Assembly: GCA_049324575.1 (NCBI GenBank)
Contig: JBMONI010000020.1
Span: forward strand, 1-56,878
From: JBMONI01 sp049324575
GTDB taxonomy: Bacteria; Omnitrophota; Omnitrophia; Omnitrophales; Aquincolibacteriaceae
Direction: 5' to 3'
Length of the DNA stretch: 56,878 bases
Part shown: piece after piece, positions 41,500 to 48,999 of the stretch
Numbering within the stretch: the first letter of the stretch is position 1
How the letters are laid out: every line of letters begins with the position of its first letter
The notes under the pieces: generated by a model
What the model was told of the DNA's origin: nothing
Seen by the model: the letters and a program-made list of their open reading frames with translations, nothing else
Database searches by the model: none
Position numbers and translations under genes: made by a program

Positions 41500-42380
41500 C
41501 CGCGACCCGCGCGGGATTTGTCGCGATCGTCGGCGAGCCGAACGTCGGCAAGTCGACGCTTCTTAACGCCATGCTGGGCGAAAAACTGGCGCCGGTCTCC
41601 CGGCGGCCGCAGACGACGCGGGGCGTTGTGCGCGGGATCCTCACAGGGAAAACCTCCCAGATCGTTTTTCTCGATACGCCGGGGCATCACCGGCCTTATG
41701 ACCGGCTCGGCGAATGGATGCAGCAGGAGATCGAAAAGGCGCTCGAGTCGGCGGACCTCGTTTACTGGATGGTCTTTCCGCGCCTGCCGTCGGAGGCGGA
41801 CCGCAAGATCGCGGGACTTTTGGGCCGTTCGGAGAAGCCCGTTTTTCTGGTCGTGAACCAGATCGACCGCGTTTCCAAACCGGAGCTCTTGCCGGTGCTC
41901 GAGGCTTTCGCGAAACTGGGGTCTTTCCGCGAAATGATCCCGGTCTCGGCCGAACGGCGCGAGCAGATCCCGCTGCTCCTCCGCAAAACGGAGGAATGCC
42001 TTCCGGCCGGCGAGTTCCTTTATCCCCCGGACGATATCTCCGACCAGCAACAGCGTTTTTTTGTCCAGGAGCTGATCCGCGAGAAGATCTTCCGCTTTAC
42101 CGGGCAGGAAGTGCCGCATGCCTCGGGCGTTCTGCTTGAGCATTTCAAGGACCGGAGCGAGCGGCTCGTCGATATCCGGGCGACGATCGTGGTCGAAAAG
42201 GATTCGCAGAAGGCGATCCTGATCGGCAAGGGCGGGGAAAAAATGAAGCAGATCGGCCGCGAGGCGCGGCAGTCGATCGAAAAATTCCTCGGCAAGAAGG
42301 TCTTTCTCGAGCTGTGGGTCAAGGCGGTCCCGGGATGGCGCAAAGATCCCAAGATGCTGAAGGCCATGGGCTGCGAGTGA
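41496..42380 (+). CDS. era: GTPase Era
   Basis: Binds the 3' end of 16S rRNA during 30S maturation. G1 is GEPNVGKST (residues 13-21), the switch I region RPQTTRG and G3 DTPG. The C-terminal KH domain includes LIGKGGEKMKQIG. The G4 motif reads NQID instead of NKxD, replacing the lysine that packs on guanine. The length of 294 is normal. It is the last gene of an operon with the AsmA-like and lipoprotein genes and is followed by a palindromic repeat. Confidence 0.94.
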   Translation: MTATRAGFVAIVGEPNVGKSTLLNAMLGEKLAPVSRRPQTTRGVVRGILTGKTSQIVFLDTPGHHRPYDRLGEWMQQEIEKALESADLVYWMVFPRLPSEADRKIAGLLGRSEKPVFLVVNQIDRVSKPELLPVLEAFAKLGSFREMIPVSAERREQIPLLLRKTEECLPAGEFLYPPDDISDQQQRFFVQELIREKIFRFTGQEVPHASGVLLEHFKDRSERLVDIRATIVVEKDSQKAILIGKGGEKMKQIGREARQSIEKFLGKKVFLELWVKAVPGWRKDPKMLKAMGCE

Positions 42381-42404
42381 TGCGGCCCCGAACGGACGCG
42401 ATCA

Positions 42405-42550
42405 ATAAATTCGAAATCCTAAATTCGAAATCCTAAGCAATGCGGGAACGGATCTGAAAGGCGAAACTATAAATTCGGGATTGTCCCGGGTTTCGCATTT
42501 CGAATTTCGAACTTGTTTAGGATTTCATATTTCTGATTTAGGATTTATTT
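42405..42550. repeat. AAATTCGAAATCCTAA palindromic repeat
   Basis: Tandem AAATTCGAAATCCT units at the left and TTTAGGATTTCATATTTCTG plus TTTAGGATTTA at the right form an imperfect inverted repeat. It ends within ten bases of the panE-like ribosome site, so it could affect era termination or expression of the next gene. Confidence 0.7.
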
Positions 42551-42560
42551 AGAGGGTGGA

Positions 42561-43586
42561 ATGAAGATCCTTGTCTTTGGCGCGGGAGCGATCGGGCTGG
42601 CCTTTGGCGGATTTCTTTCGCGTGAACATGAAGTCGCGCTGGTGGGGCGCCGTTCCTATCTGGACCTGATCCGCAAAGGCGGTCTGCGGGTCACGGGGAT
42701 CTGGGGGCGGCATACGTTCCGCTCTTTCGCTCTTTTTGAGGATGCGGAGGCGGTCCGTAAGGCCGGCCTCAAATTCGATCTTATTCTCGTCACGGTCAAA
42801 TCCTACGATACCCAAGCCGCAGCGCTTGCCTTGAAGAAGAACCTTTCGCCGGAGACGATCGTTCTTTCCCTTCAGAACGGGCTTGGAAATATCGAAACGC
42901 TTGAAAAATATTTACCCCGGCCGCGGATCCTTGCCGGCCGCGTTATTTTCGGGGTCGAGTTGAAGCCCGTCCGGCATGGAGCCAAGGCGGCCGAGATCAA
43001 AGTGACCGTATGCGCTCAGCCGACGGCGGTGGGGGAGGTTCGGGGGAAGAAGATCACGCCGCGGGTGCGGCGGATCGTGCGCGCGATGGCCCGGGCCGGC
43101 ATTCCCGCCGTAACCACGCACGATGTGAGAAGACTTCTTTGGGCGAAGGTCGTCTATAACTCGGCCCTCAATCCACTCGCTTCGCTTATGGATTGTCACT
43201 ATGGAGCGCTGGGGGAGGATCCTTCGACGCGTCTTGCGATGGACCGGGTGATTACGGAAGTGTATGCGGTGGCCACACGCGCGGGTCTGACTCTAAAACC
43301 GTCTCGGGTGGAGGCTTACCGCCGTTTTTTTTACGGGAAGCTCCTGCCGAAGACCTATTATCACCACCCTTCGATGCTTCAGGACCTGAAGCGGGGCAAG
43401 CGTACGGAGATCGAGTCGCTGAACGGGGAAGTGGCGAGGATCGGAAAACGCTACGGGGTTCCCACTCCGGTGAACGAATGGCTGGCGGAACTCATCCGCA
43501 AAAAAGAAAAAGTCTTTTCCGCCCCCAAAGGCACCTTATCAAACCCCCGGTGTTTGATAAAAGGGGCTTGGGGTGGATCGTTTTGA
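42561..43586 (+). CDS. Ketopantoate reductase-like protein (PanE/ApbA family)
   Basis: NADPH-dependent reductase, probably converting ketopantoate to pantoate for coenzyme A. The protein of 341 residues opens with ILVFGAGAIGLAFGGFLSRE. VKSYDTQAA, LQNGLGNIE and the catalytic-Lys segment LLWAKVVYNSALNPLASLM are family landmarks, with SMLQDLKRGKRTEIESLNGE at the C-terminal domain. The last 22 residues (from about SAPKGTLSNP) and the stop codon are encoded by a palindromic repeat, so the native C-terminus has been replaced or extended. The ATG at 42561 has GAGGGTGGA upstream. Paralogues with other 2-oxoacid substrates are possible. Confidence 0.85.
   Translation: MKILVFGAGAIGLAFGGFLSREHEVALVGRRSYLDLIRKGGLRVTGIWGRHTFRSFALFEDAEAVRKAGLKFDLILVTVKSYDTQAAALALKKNLSPETIVLSLQNGLGNIETLEKYLPRPRILAGRVIFGVELKPVRHGAKAAEIKVTVCAQPTAVGEVRGKKITPRVRRIVRAMARAGIPAVTTHDVRRLLWAKVVYNSALNPLASLMDCHYGALGEDPSTRLAMDRVITEVYAVATRAGLTLKPSRVEAYRRFFYGKLLPKTYYHHPSMLQDLKRGKRTEIESLNGEVARIGKRYGVPTPVNEWLAELIRKKEKVFSAPKGTLSNPRCLIKGAWGGSF
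43519..43576. repeat. GTTTGATAA palindromic repeat, copy A (inside panE-like 3' end)
   Basis: A 58-base imperfect palindrome. Left arm CAAAGGCACCTTATCAAAC and right arm GTTTGATAAAAGGGGCTTGG flank a CCCCGGT centre. Copy B is at 18896-18932 and a half-copy at 17854. It is translated as the C-terminal tail of the PanE-like protein. Confidence 0.8.
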
Positions 43587-43670
43587 CACAGGATGTTTGC
43601 CTTGACTCTTTTAAGATGCTGTTGTCCACAGAGGGCCATTGCTTCGGGATGTAATCCGAGACATTTTTGA

Positions 43671-43676
43671 TATAAT
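43671..43676 (+). promoter_or_regulatory. -10 element of the HAD gene
   Basis: TATAAT 25 bases before ATG 43701. A matching -35 is not evident. Confidence 0.4.
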
Positions 43677-43700
43677 GCCTCCCTTTAAAGGATGCGGGTG

Positions 43701-44321
43701 ATGAAAAAAGGTCTTCCGGATATTCAGGCGGTCATTTTCGATCTCGGGAACGTCCTGGTCCGCTATGATGCCAGGATCGCCGCGAGGCGCCTGGCGCGCG
43801 AGGCGGGGATTCCCGTACTCCGGGTCTGGCATTATTTCTGGACCTCGCCGGTCGAGAAGGCGTATACGCGCGGGGAGATCACGACCCGGCAGTTCTTCAT
43901 CGCGATCCGCCGCGATCTGAGCTTGGACATCTCCTACCGGCGTTTTTGCGAGATCTGGAACGATATTTTCTGGCCCAATCCCGGCATCGAAGGCGTCCTC
44001 AAGCGCCTGGCCACGCGTTATCCGCTTTTCCTGATCTCGAACACGAACGCGCTCCATTTCAGTTACATTCGCCGAAAATTTAGCGTGCTCAACTACTTTC
44101 GGAAGACCTTTCCATCCCACGAAGTAGGCCATCGCAAACCGGACCGGGCCATCTATGAAAAGGTGCTGCGCCGGATCCGGTACAAACCGGAGCGCACGGT
44201 TTTTATCGACGATGTCCCGGATTTTGTGCGGGGCGCGCGACGGGCGGGCATGCACGCGATCCGCTATCGCCACAACCTTCAGCTGATCCGGGACCTTCGC
44301 AGGATGGGAGTGAAACTATGA
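43701..44321 (+). CDS. HAD-superfamily phosphatase, YihX-like
   Basis: Hydrolase of 206 residues resembling E. coli YihX (alpha-D-glucose-1-phosphate phosphatase). Motif I is VIFDLGNVLV with the nucleophile Asp, motif II ISNTNALHF, motif III Lys in GHRKPDRAIYEK, and motif IV FIDDVPDF. The cap carries EKAYTRGEITTRQFF, as in YihX. The ATG at 43701 is preferred because AAAGGA lies eight bases upstream; ATG 43692 adds three residues. It overlaps htpX by ATGA. The substrate is inferred from similarity only. Confidence 0.82.
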   Translation: MKKGLPDIQAVIFDLGNVLVRYDARIAARRLAREAGIPVLRVWHYFWTSPVEKAYTRGEITTRQFFIAIRRDLSLDISYRRFCEIWNDIFWPNPGIEGVLKRLATRYPLFLISNTNALHFSYIRRKFSVLNYFRKTFPSHEVGHRKPDRAIYEKVLRRIRYKPERTVFIDDVPDFVRGARRAGMHAIRYRHNLQLIRDLRRMGVKL

Positions 44322-45181
44322 ACGAGAACATCCTCAAAACCATTTTTCTTCTGACCCTCCTGACCTGCCTGATGGTCCTTTTCGGGGCCGCGTTCGGCGG
44401 GGGGAGCGGTGCCCTGACCGCTTTTCTTTTTGCCTGTGCGATCAACTTTGCGAGTTACTGGTTCAGCGATGCCATCGTTCTTTCGATCTACCGGGCCCAG
44501 CCGCTGGATCCGGGTTCCTGGACCGGCGTCCATGAATCGGTTCGGGAACTGGCCGACGAAGCCGGCCTGCCGATGCCGAAGCTCTACCGGATTCCGTCCG
44601 CCGCGGCGAATGCGTTCGCCACAGGGCGTGACCCGGCCCATGCAAGCCTCGCGCTTACCGAGGGGATTCTGGAACTGCTTTCGCCGGAAGAGCTCAAAGG
44701 GGTCGTTGCGCATGAGCTCTCGCATGTGAAGCATTACGACATCCTGATCGCCAGCCTGGCTGCTACCTTGGCCGGGGCCGTGACCCTCATGGCCGATTGG
44801 GCGCGATGGATGTTCTTTCTCGGCGGCCACCGGAGCAGTGAAGAGCGCGAGGACAACCCACTTGTGCTTCTGCTGATGGCGTTCCTGATGCCGATCGCCG
44901 CGGTCCTGATCCAGCTTGCGATCTCGCGGAGCCGCGAATACGACGCCGACCGCGAAGGGGGACGGATGACGAAGAACCCTCTGTATCTTGCGAGCGCGCT
45001 TCAGCGCATCGACGCTCACGCGCGCCAGATCCCCATGCGCGAGATCCAGCCGGCTTCAGCCCATCTCTTCATCCATCATTCCGAGAGATCCCATCCGCTT
45101 CAAGCCCTCTTCAGCACCCATCCTCCGCTGGAGGAGCGGCTTGCGCGTTTGGAAGCCCAAGCGCGGGCCATGGGACTGTGA
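44318..45181 (+). CDS. htpX: M48 metalloprotease HtpX
   Basis: Inner-membrane zinc protease for membrane-protein quality control. The 287-residue protein has two N-terminal helices (about 5-50), the zinc motif HELSH in VVAHELSHVKHYD, two further hydrophobic segments, and the third ligand in SRSREYDADREG. The C-terminal STHPPLEERLARLE is also typical. The start overlaps the HAD gene stop. It is followed by an intergenic promoter for ferredoxin. Confidence 0.94.
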   Translation: MNENILKTIFLLTLLTCLMVLFGAAFGGGSGALTAFLFACAINFASYWFSDAIVLSIYRAQPLDPGSWTGVHESVRELADEAGLPMPKLYRIPSAAANAFATGRDPAHASLALTEGILELLSPEELKGVVAHELSHVKHYDILIASLAATLAGAVTLMADWARWMFFLGGHRSSEEREDNPLVLLLMAFLMPIAAVLIQLAISRSREYDADREGGRMTKNPLYLASALQRIDAHARQIPMREIQPASAHLFIHHSERSHPLQALFSTHPPLEERLARLEAQARAMGL

Positions 45182-45212
45182 GACCGGCCCAGTCCTTCGA
45201 GAGGAAAAATTT

Positions 45213-45241
45213 TTGATTTTTTTCTTCGAGCCCGATATAAT
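45213..45241 (+). promoter_or_regulatory. Sigma70-like promoter of the ferredoxin gene
   Basis: TTGATT (45213-45218) and TATAAT (45236-45241) with an ideal 17-base spacer. Confidence 0.7.
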
Positions 45242-45306
45242 GCCGAAAAGTTTTCATCGATCGTCATTAAGTTTTTCAAAAGCAAGTTCCCATAAGGAGG
45301 TTTGAA

Positions 45307-45621
45307 ATGGCGTATGTGATCACTGAAAAATGTCTGGGCGAACGGTACGCGACCTGCGTGTCGGTCTGTCCGGTGGATTGTATTTATCCGGGCGAATACA
45401 AGGGGCAGGAATTCATGGTCATTGATCCCCAGGTCTGCATCACCTGCGGCGCATGCCTTCCGGAATGTCCGGTCGGTGCGATCGTCGAAAGCGAGGATTA
45501 TGACGCGGCTTATGCCAAGATCAACGCCGAGCTTTCTCCCCAGTTCAAGGATAATCCCAAAGTGACCGAGCGGGCGAAGAACGATCCGCCGAAGAAAGCC
45601 GGCAACAAGCTCGTCAATTAA
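45307..45621 (+). CDS. Ferredoxin, FdxA-like (7Fe type)
   Basis: Electron carrier of 104 residues. The first cluster motif is C-X7-C-X3-C-X3-CP-like (CLGERYATCVSVCPVDC), as in 3Fe-4S/4Fe-4S ferredoxins. The second is CITCGACLPECPVGAI, a standard 4Fe-4S motif. A 35-residue charged tail follows, as in FdxA. A strong AAGGAGG precedes ATG 45307 and an independent promoter and terminator flank it, suggesting high expression. It could feed the Fe-S and radical SAM enzymes in this window; this is inference. Confidence 0.93.
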   Translation: MAYVITEKCLGERYATCVSVCPVDCIYPGEYKGQEFMVIDPQVCITCGACLPECPVGAIVESEDYDAAYAKINAELSPQFKDNPKVTERAKNDPPKKAGNKLVN

Positions 45622-45650
45622 AAGCCTTTTAAGAGCCGATTTTTTTACTG

Positions 45651-45689
45651 ACCGTAGGGCAGGTTTAAACCTGCCCTGCGGTTTTTTTT
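45651..45689 (+). terminator. Rho-independent terminator after ferredoxin
   Basis: An almost perfect stem (ACCGTAGGGCAGGTTT with AAACCTGCCCTGCGGT) is followed by eight T residues. The stem itself resembles a dispersed repeat and is nearly symmetric. Confidence 0.9.
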
Positions 45690-45717
45690 GAGGTTCTATT
45701 TTTCCGGGACTGTTCCT

Positions 45718-45745
45718 TTGACTTTCCCGGGAAAATCAATAAGAT
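45718..45745 (+). promoter_or_regulatory. Promoter of the dCMP deaminase fusion gene
   Basis: TTGACT (45718-45723) and TAAGAT (45740-45745) are spaced by 16 bases. The -10 ends nine bases before ATG 45755, so a leaderless transcript is likely. Confidence 0.5.
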
Positions 45746-45754
45746 AACCGCATC

Positions 45755-46768
45755 ATGATCCTCGGCCTTACGGGAAAGAACGGTTCCGGCAAAGGCGAAG
45801 TTGCGAAATTCCTCAAAGAACGCGGCTTCCAGTATTACTCGCTTTCCGATGCTCTCCGCGAAGAAGCGGCCTGTGAAAAGGTCGAGGTCACACGCGACAA
45901 TCTCATCCGGCTTGGCAACCGCCTTCGTGCGGATTTCGGCCCTGGCGTCCTTGCCGAGAGGATCTTTCAGCGCCTGGACCCCGAAAAGAACTATGTGGTC
46001 GATTCCATCCGCCATCCCTCTGAAGTCCAGGTCTTCCGCCGCCGCAAGGATTTCACGCTGATGAACATCCAGGCCAACGTCGAAGCCCGTTTCGAGAGGC
46101 TTTGCGCGCGGCGCCGGGAGAACGATCCCACGACGCTCGAAGCCTTCAAAGCGCTCGAGGCGAAAGAGGCCAAAGGTGCAAATGCGAGCGACCAGCAGCT
46201 CGACGCGGCGGTCCATTTGGCCGACCTGACGGTCGAGAACAACGGTTCGCTTGAAGATCTCCACCACCGGCTCAAGAAGATCGTGCTCGATCTGACGCGT
46301 AAACAGCCGCGCCCGAGTTGGGACGAGTATTTCATGGGAATCGCCAAGGTGGCGGCCTTGCGGTCGAACTGTGTCAAACGGAAGGTGGCGGCCGTGATCG
46401 TCAAGGATATGCGGATCATTTCGACGGGTTACAACGGGACTCCTCGCGGGATTAAGAACTGCAATGAGGGCGGTTGTCCGCGCTGCAACAGTATGGGGGA
46501 GTCCGGCAAGGGGCTCGACGAATGCCTGTGCTCGCATGCGGAGGAGAACGCGATCGTCCAGGCTGCCTATCACGGCGTCGGGATCAAGGATTCGGTCCTT
46601 TACACGACCTTTTCCCCCTGCCTCAACTGCACCAAGATGATCATCAATGCCGGGATCCGTGAAGTGGTCTATAACGAAGAATATCCGATCAGTGAAGTTC
46701 CGATGAAGCTTTTGGCCGAGGCGCAGATCCGGGTCCGGAAATTCAAGATCGACCACGGCCGCGGCTGA
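45755..46768 (+). CDS. P-loop kinase-like / dCMP deaminase fusion protein
   Basis: Protein of 337 residues with two domains. Residues 1-175 form a P-loop NTPase of the dephospho-CoA or nucleotide-kinase type, opening LGLTGKNGSGKGEVAKFL. Residues 185-337 form a deoxycytidylate deaminase: HAEENA near 261 with the catalytic Glu, PCLNC near 288 for zinc, and the second zinc site GGCPRC, as in dCMP deaminases supplying dUMP for dTMP synthesis. Yeast Dcd1 and bacterial AvcD antiphage proteins also carry an N-terminal P-loop domain. Housekeeping is more likely here given the genes around, but a defence role is not excluded. Confidence 0.87.
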   Translation: MILGLTGKNGSGKGEVAKFLKERGFQYYSLSDALREEAACEKVEVTRDNLIRLGNRLRADFGPGVLAERIFQRLDPEKNYVVDSIRHPSEVQVFRRRKDFTLMNIQANVEARFERLCARRRENDPTTLEAFKALEAKEAKGANASDQQLDAAVHLADLTVENNGSLEDLHHRLKKIVLDLTRKQPRPSWDEYFMGIAKVAALRSNCVKRKVAAVIVKDMRIISTGYNGTPRGIKNCNEGGCPRCNSMGESGKGLDECLCSHAEENAIVQAAYHGVGIKDSVLYTTFSPCLNCTKMIINAGIREVVYNEEYPISEVPMKLLAEAQIRVRKFKIDHGRG

Positions 46769-46809
46769 GACGGACGCCTTGCGGTTTCCCGTATACTGTT
46801 ATCATCCTT

Positions 46810-48009
46810 ATGGAACCGGCATCTCCTCTCCAGCGTAAAAGTTTCGGCCTCAAAGAAGCCGTGCGTCCGGCCTTGCAAGCCGATTATCACAGCGCTCTCA
46901 TCGACCGGATCCGCGCGAACGGGGCCCGGCTCAAAAAGGGAAGGGTTACGGTCCGGCTCGCCAAGGAGTTCGGATTCTGCTACGGGGTCGATCGCGCCAT
47001 CGACTACGCGTATGAAGCGCGTGCGAAATTTCCCGGCAAGCGGATCTTCCTCACCAATGAGATCATCCATAATCCGCAGGTCAATTCCAAGCTGAAGGAG
47101 CGCGGCGTGAGGTTTTTGTCGGGGCCCTATGCGGACGGGACGGGGATCGGCTCGATTACGCGTGAGGATATCGTGATCATTCCCGCATTCGGCACGACGA
47201 CAGGGGCGTTGGCCAAACTCCAGAAGATCGGCTGCGTGCTGGTCGACACGACCTGCGGCTCGGTGATGAGCGTTTGGAAACGCGTCGAGTCCTATAGTCG
47301 CGACGGATTCACCTCCCTTATCCACGGCAAATACGACCATGAAGAGACGCGCGCCACCTGTTCGCGCGCGCTGCTCCATCCCGGCGGGAAATATATCGTG
47401 GTCCGGGATATGGCTCAGGCCGAAAAGGTATGCGCCTATATTCGCGGAGAAGGGGATCGCAAGGCATTCCTTGCGGAATTCGCCGGAGCGGTTTCGGAGG
47501 GTTTCGATCCGGACCGGGACCTCGAGCGGATCGGGTGCGCGAACCAGACGACCATGCTTTCGAGCGAATCCATGGAGATCGCCGACCGGGTTGCTTTTGC
47601 TTTTACAAAACGTTACGGCAAAGAGGATCTCGCCGCGCGGTTCCGGCATTTCGACACGATCTGCTCGGCCACCCAGGACCGTCAAGATGCGGTCCTCGCG
47701 CTGGCCTGTGACGGCGTCGCATTGATGCTCGTCGTGGGCGGCTACAACTCAAGCAATACCGGGCATCTGGTCGAAATATCGCTGAAACATTGTCCGGCCT
47801 ACCATGTGCAGGACGCGGCCTGTCTCCTTTCCGCCCAGGCGATCCGGCATAAGAACGTCCATGATGTCCGTATCATCGAAACCCGGGACTGGCTTCCTCC
47901 GGGAGAGATCACGGTCGGCGTAACGGCCGGGGCTTCGACCCCGAACCGGGTGGTAGAGGAAGTCATCGAAAGGATCTGGCAGGTGGCCGGAGCCCAGGGA
48001 GAAACATAA
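46810..48009 (+). CDS. ispH: 4-hydroxy-3-methylbut-2-enyl diphosphate reductase IspH (LytB), long form
   Basis: Last enzyme of the MEP pathway, a 4Fe-4S reductase making IPP and DMAPP. The cluster cysteines lie in FGFCYGVDRA (near 57), VDTTCGSV (near 151) and TICSATQDRQDA (near 284). NEIIHNPQVNSKL and GGYNSSNTGHL are family landmarks. At 399 residues it is the long form typical of cyanobacteria and plants rather than the roughly 315-residue enterobacterial form. TATACT sits 12 bases before the ATG with no ribosome site. Glutaredoxin follows three bases after the stop. Confidence 0.93.
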   Translation: MEPASPLQRKSFGLKEAVRPALQADYHSALIDRIRANGARLKKGRVTVRLAKEFGFCYGVDRAIDYAYEARAKFPGKRIFLTNEIIHNPQVNSKLKERGVRFLSGPYADGTGIGSITREDIVIIPAFGTTTGALAKLQKIGCVLVDTTCGSVMSVWKRVESYSRDGFTSLIHGKYDHEETRATCSRALLHPGGKYIVVRDMAQAEKVCAYIRGEGDRKAFLAEFAGAVSEGFDPDRDLERIGCANQTTMLSSESMEIADRVAFAFTKRYGKEDLAARFRHFDTICSATQDRQDAVLALACDGVALMLVVGGYNSSNTGHLVEISLKHCPAYHVQDAACLLSAQAIRHKNVHDVRIIETRDWLPPGEITVGVTAGASTPNRVVEEVIERIWQVAGAQGET

Positions 48010-48012
48010 GCG

Positions 48013-48273
48013 ATGGAACCCAAGGTGAAGATCTATACGACCCAGTATTGCCCTTATTGTCGGAAGGCCAAAGACCTGCTCGCCCGGAAAGGCATCCGTT
48101 TTGCCGACTATGACCTTACGAATGATGAAGAAAAAAAGGAAGAAATGATGGAAAAGACCGGCTGGACCACGGTTCCCATAATCTTTATCGGCGAAGAGTT
48201 CATCGGCGGGGCCGACGATCTTTTTGCGCTTGAAAATTCCGGACAACTTGACGAAAAACTCCGCAAAATCTGA
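48013..48273 (+). CDS. grxC: Glutaredoxin 3-like
   Basis: Small thiol-disulfide oxidoreductase of 86 residues. The active site is CPYC in YTTQYCPYCRKAKDLL. TVPIIFIGEEFIGGADDL supplies the cis-Pro and glutathione-binding GG. It lies three bases after ispH, so it is probably co-transcribed and could keep Fe-S enzymes reduced. No clear terminator follows. Confidence 0.93.
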   Translation: MEPKVKIYTTQYCPYCRKAKDLLARKGIRFADYDLTNDEEKKEEMMEKTGWTTVPIIFIGEEFIGGADDLFALENSGQLDEKLRKI

Positions 48274-48376
48274 GCGAAAAAGCCCCTCCCGCGGTTTTTT
48301 AACTTTCCCGGCTTTTAGGCCCGCCCGGCCGCCCCTTTAATTGCCCCTCCTTTGACACTAAAAAAAAGCTTTAAGA

Positions 48377-48394
48377 AACGGCAATTTTGCCGTT
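48377..48394. promoter_or_regulatory. Perfect 18-base palindrome upstream of the hypothetical gene
   Basis: AACGGCAATTTTGCCGTT is fully symmetric and lies between TTGACA (48352) and TATAAG (48397) in an AT-rich stretch. An operator or hairpin is possible. The gap 48274-48454 shows nothing else convincing. Confidence 0.45.
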
Positions 48395-48454
48395 ATTATA
48401 AGTAAAGTCCGGGTAATCTTTCCATGGCTGGATCGCACAGGGAAGGGGATGCTC

Positions 48455-48907
48455 ATGAAAGAGACCACCTTATTGCGCAAGGTCTTTGAACTGGTGAAAG
48501 CTTCCGGTGTCTTTCAGAAGAAATGGGACTCCGAACTCATGGACGATCTCTTCCGCATGCATGACCGCCGCTGGCTTTATTGTTCCTTCCGTGGGAGCGA
48601 TCTCCTCGCGGTTGCCGGAGCTTTCCGGATCCCCGAATGGGATGACCGGTATTTCAATGAATTGCCCGAGGTCGACGAAGGGGAGATCCTCTATGTCCCT
48701 TTCCTGGTCTCCACTGCCGACGAGCCCCTTGTGCCGCTACGTCTCGTGAAATTCTGCCTGCGCGAGAACGCCTCGATCAAAGAGATCATCTATTACAAGA
48801 AATACCCCGAAGAACGGGGACGCCGCGTCGCGCTCCGCTCACGCTTTTCGGTCCAGGAGGTCAAGCCGGATCTGGATCTTTTGGCCGAGTCGGTCGCTTT
48901 GTCCTAG
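48455..48907 (+). CDS. Hypothetical protein
   Basis: Protein of 150 residues, soluble, with no signal peptide, membrane helix or metal motif. It mixes helical ends with beta-rich middle sections such as WLYCSFRGSDLLAVAGAFRI and EGEILYVPFLVSTADEPL. Codon use matches its neighbours, and AAGGGG seven bases before ATG 48455 supports that start over ATG 48449. I do not recognise a family; a small acetyltransferase-like fold is conceivable but unsupported. It appears monocistronic, with a palindrome in its promoter region. Confidence 0.65.
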   Translation: MKETTLLRKVFELVKASGVFQKKWDSELMDDLFRMHDRRWLYCSFRGSDLLAVAGAFRIPEWDDRYFNELPEVDEGEILYVPFLVSTADEPLVPLRLVKFCLRENASIKEIIYYKKYPEERGRRVALRSRFSVQEVKPDLDLLAESVALS

Positions 48908-48999
48908 AACTTTCATACCGGGATTTCTTCGACTCCTTCCAGAGCTTGTTTTGTTGTCCTGCTTCATTCCGCCGGTCTTTTGTGATATTTTAATGGCTT

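Noticed and set aside
45755..46768. AvcID antiphage system
   Set aside because: The deaminase has the domain order of AvcD but is shorter, no convincing inhibitory RNA is seen beside it, and the neighbours are housekeeping genes. Kept only as a finding to test.
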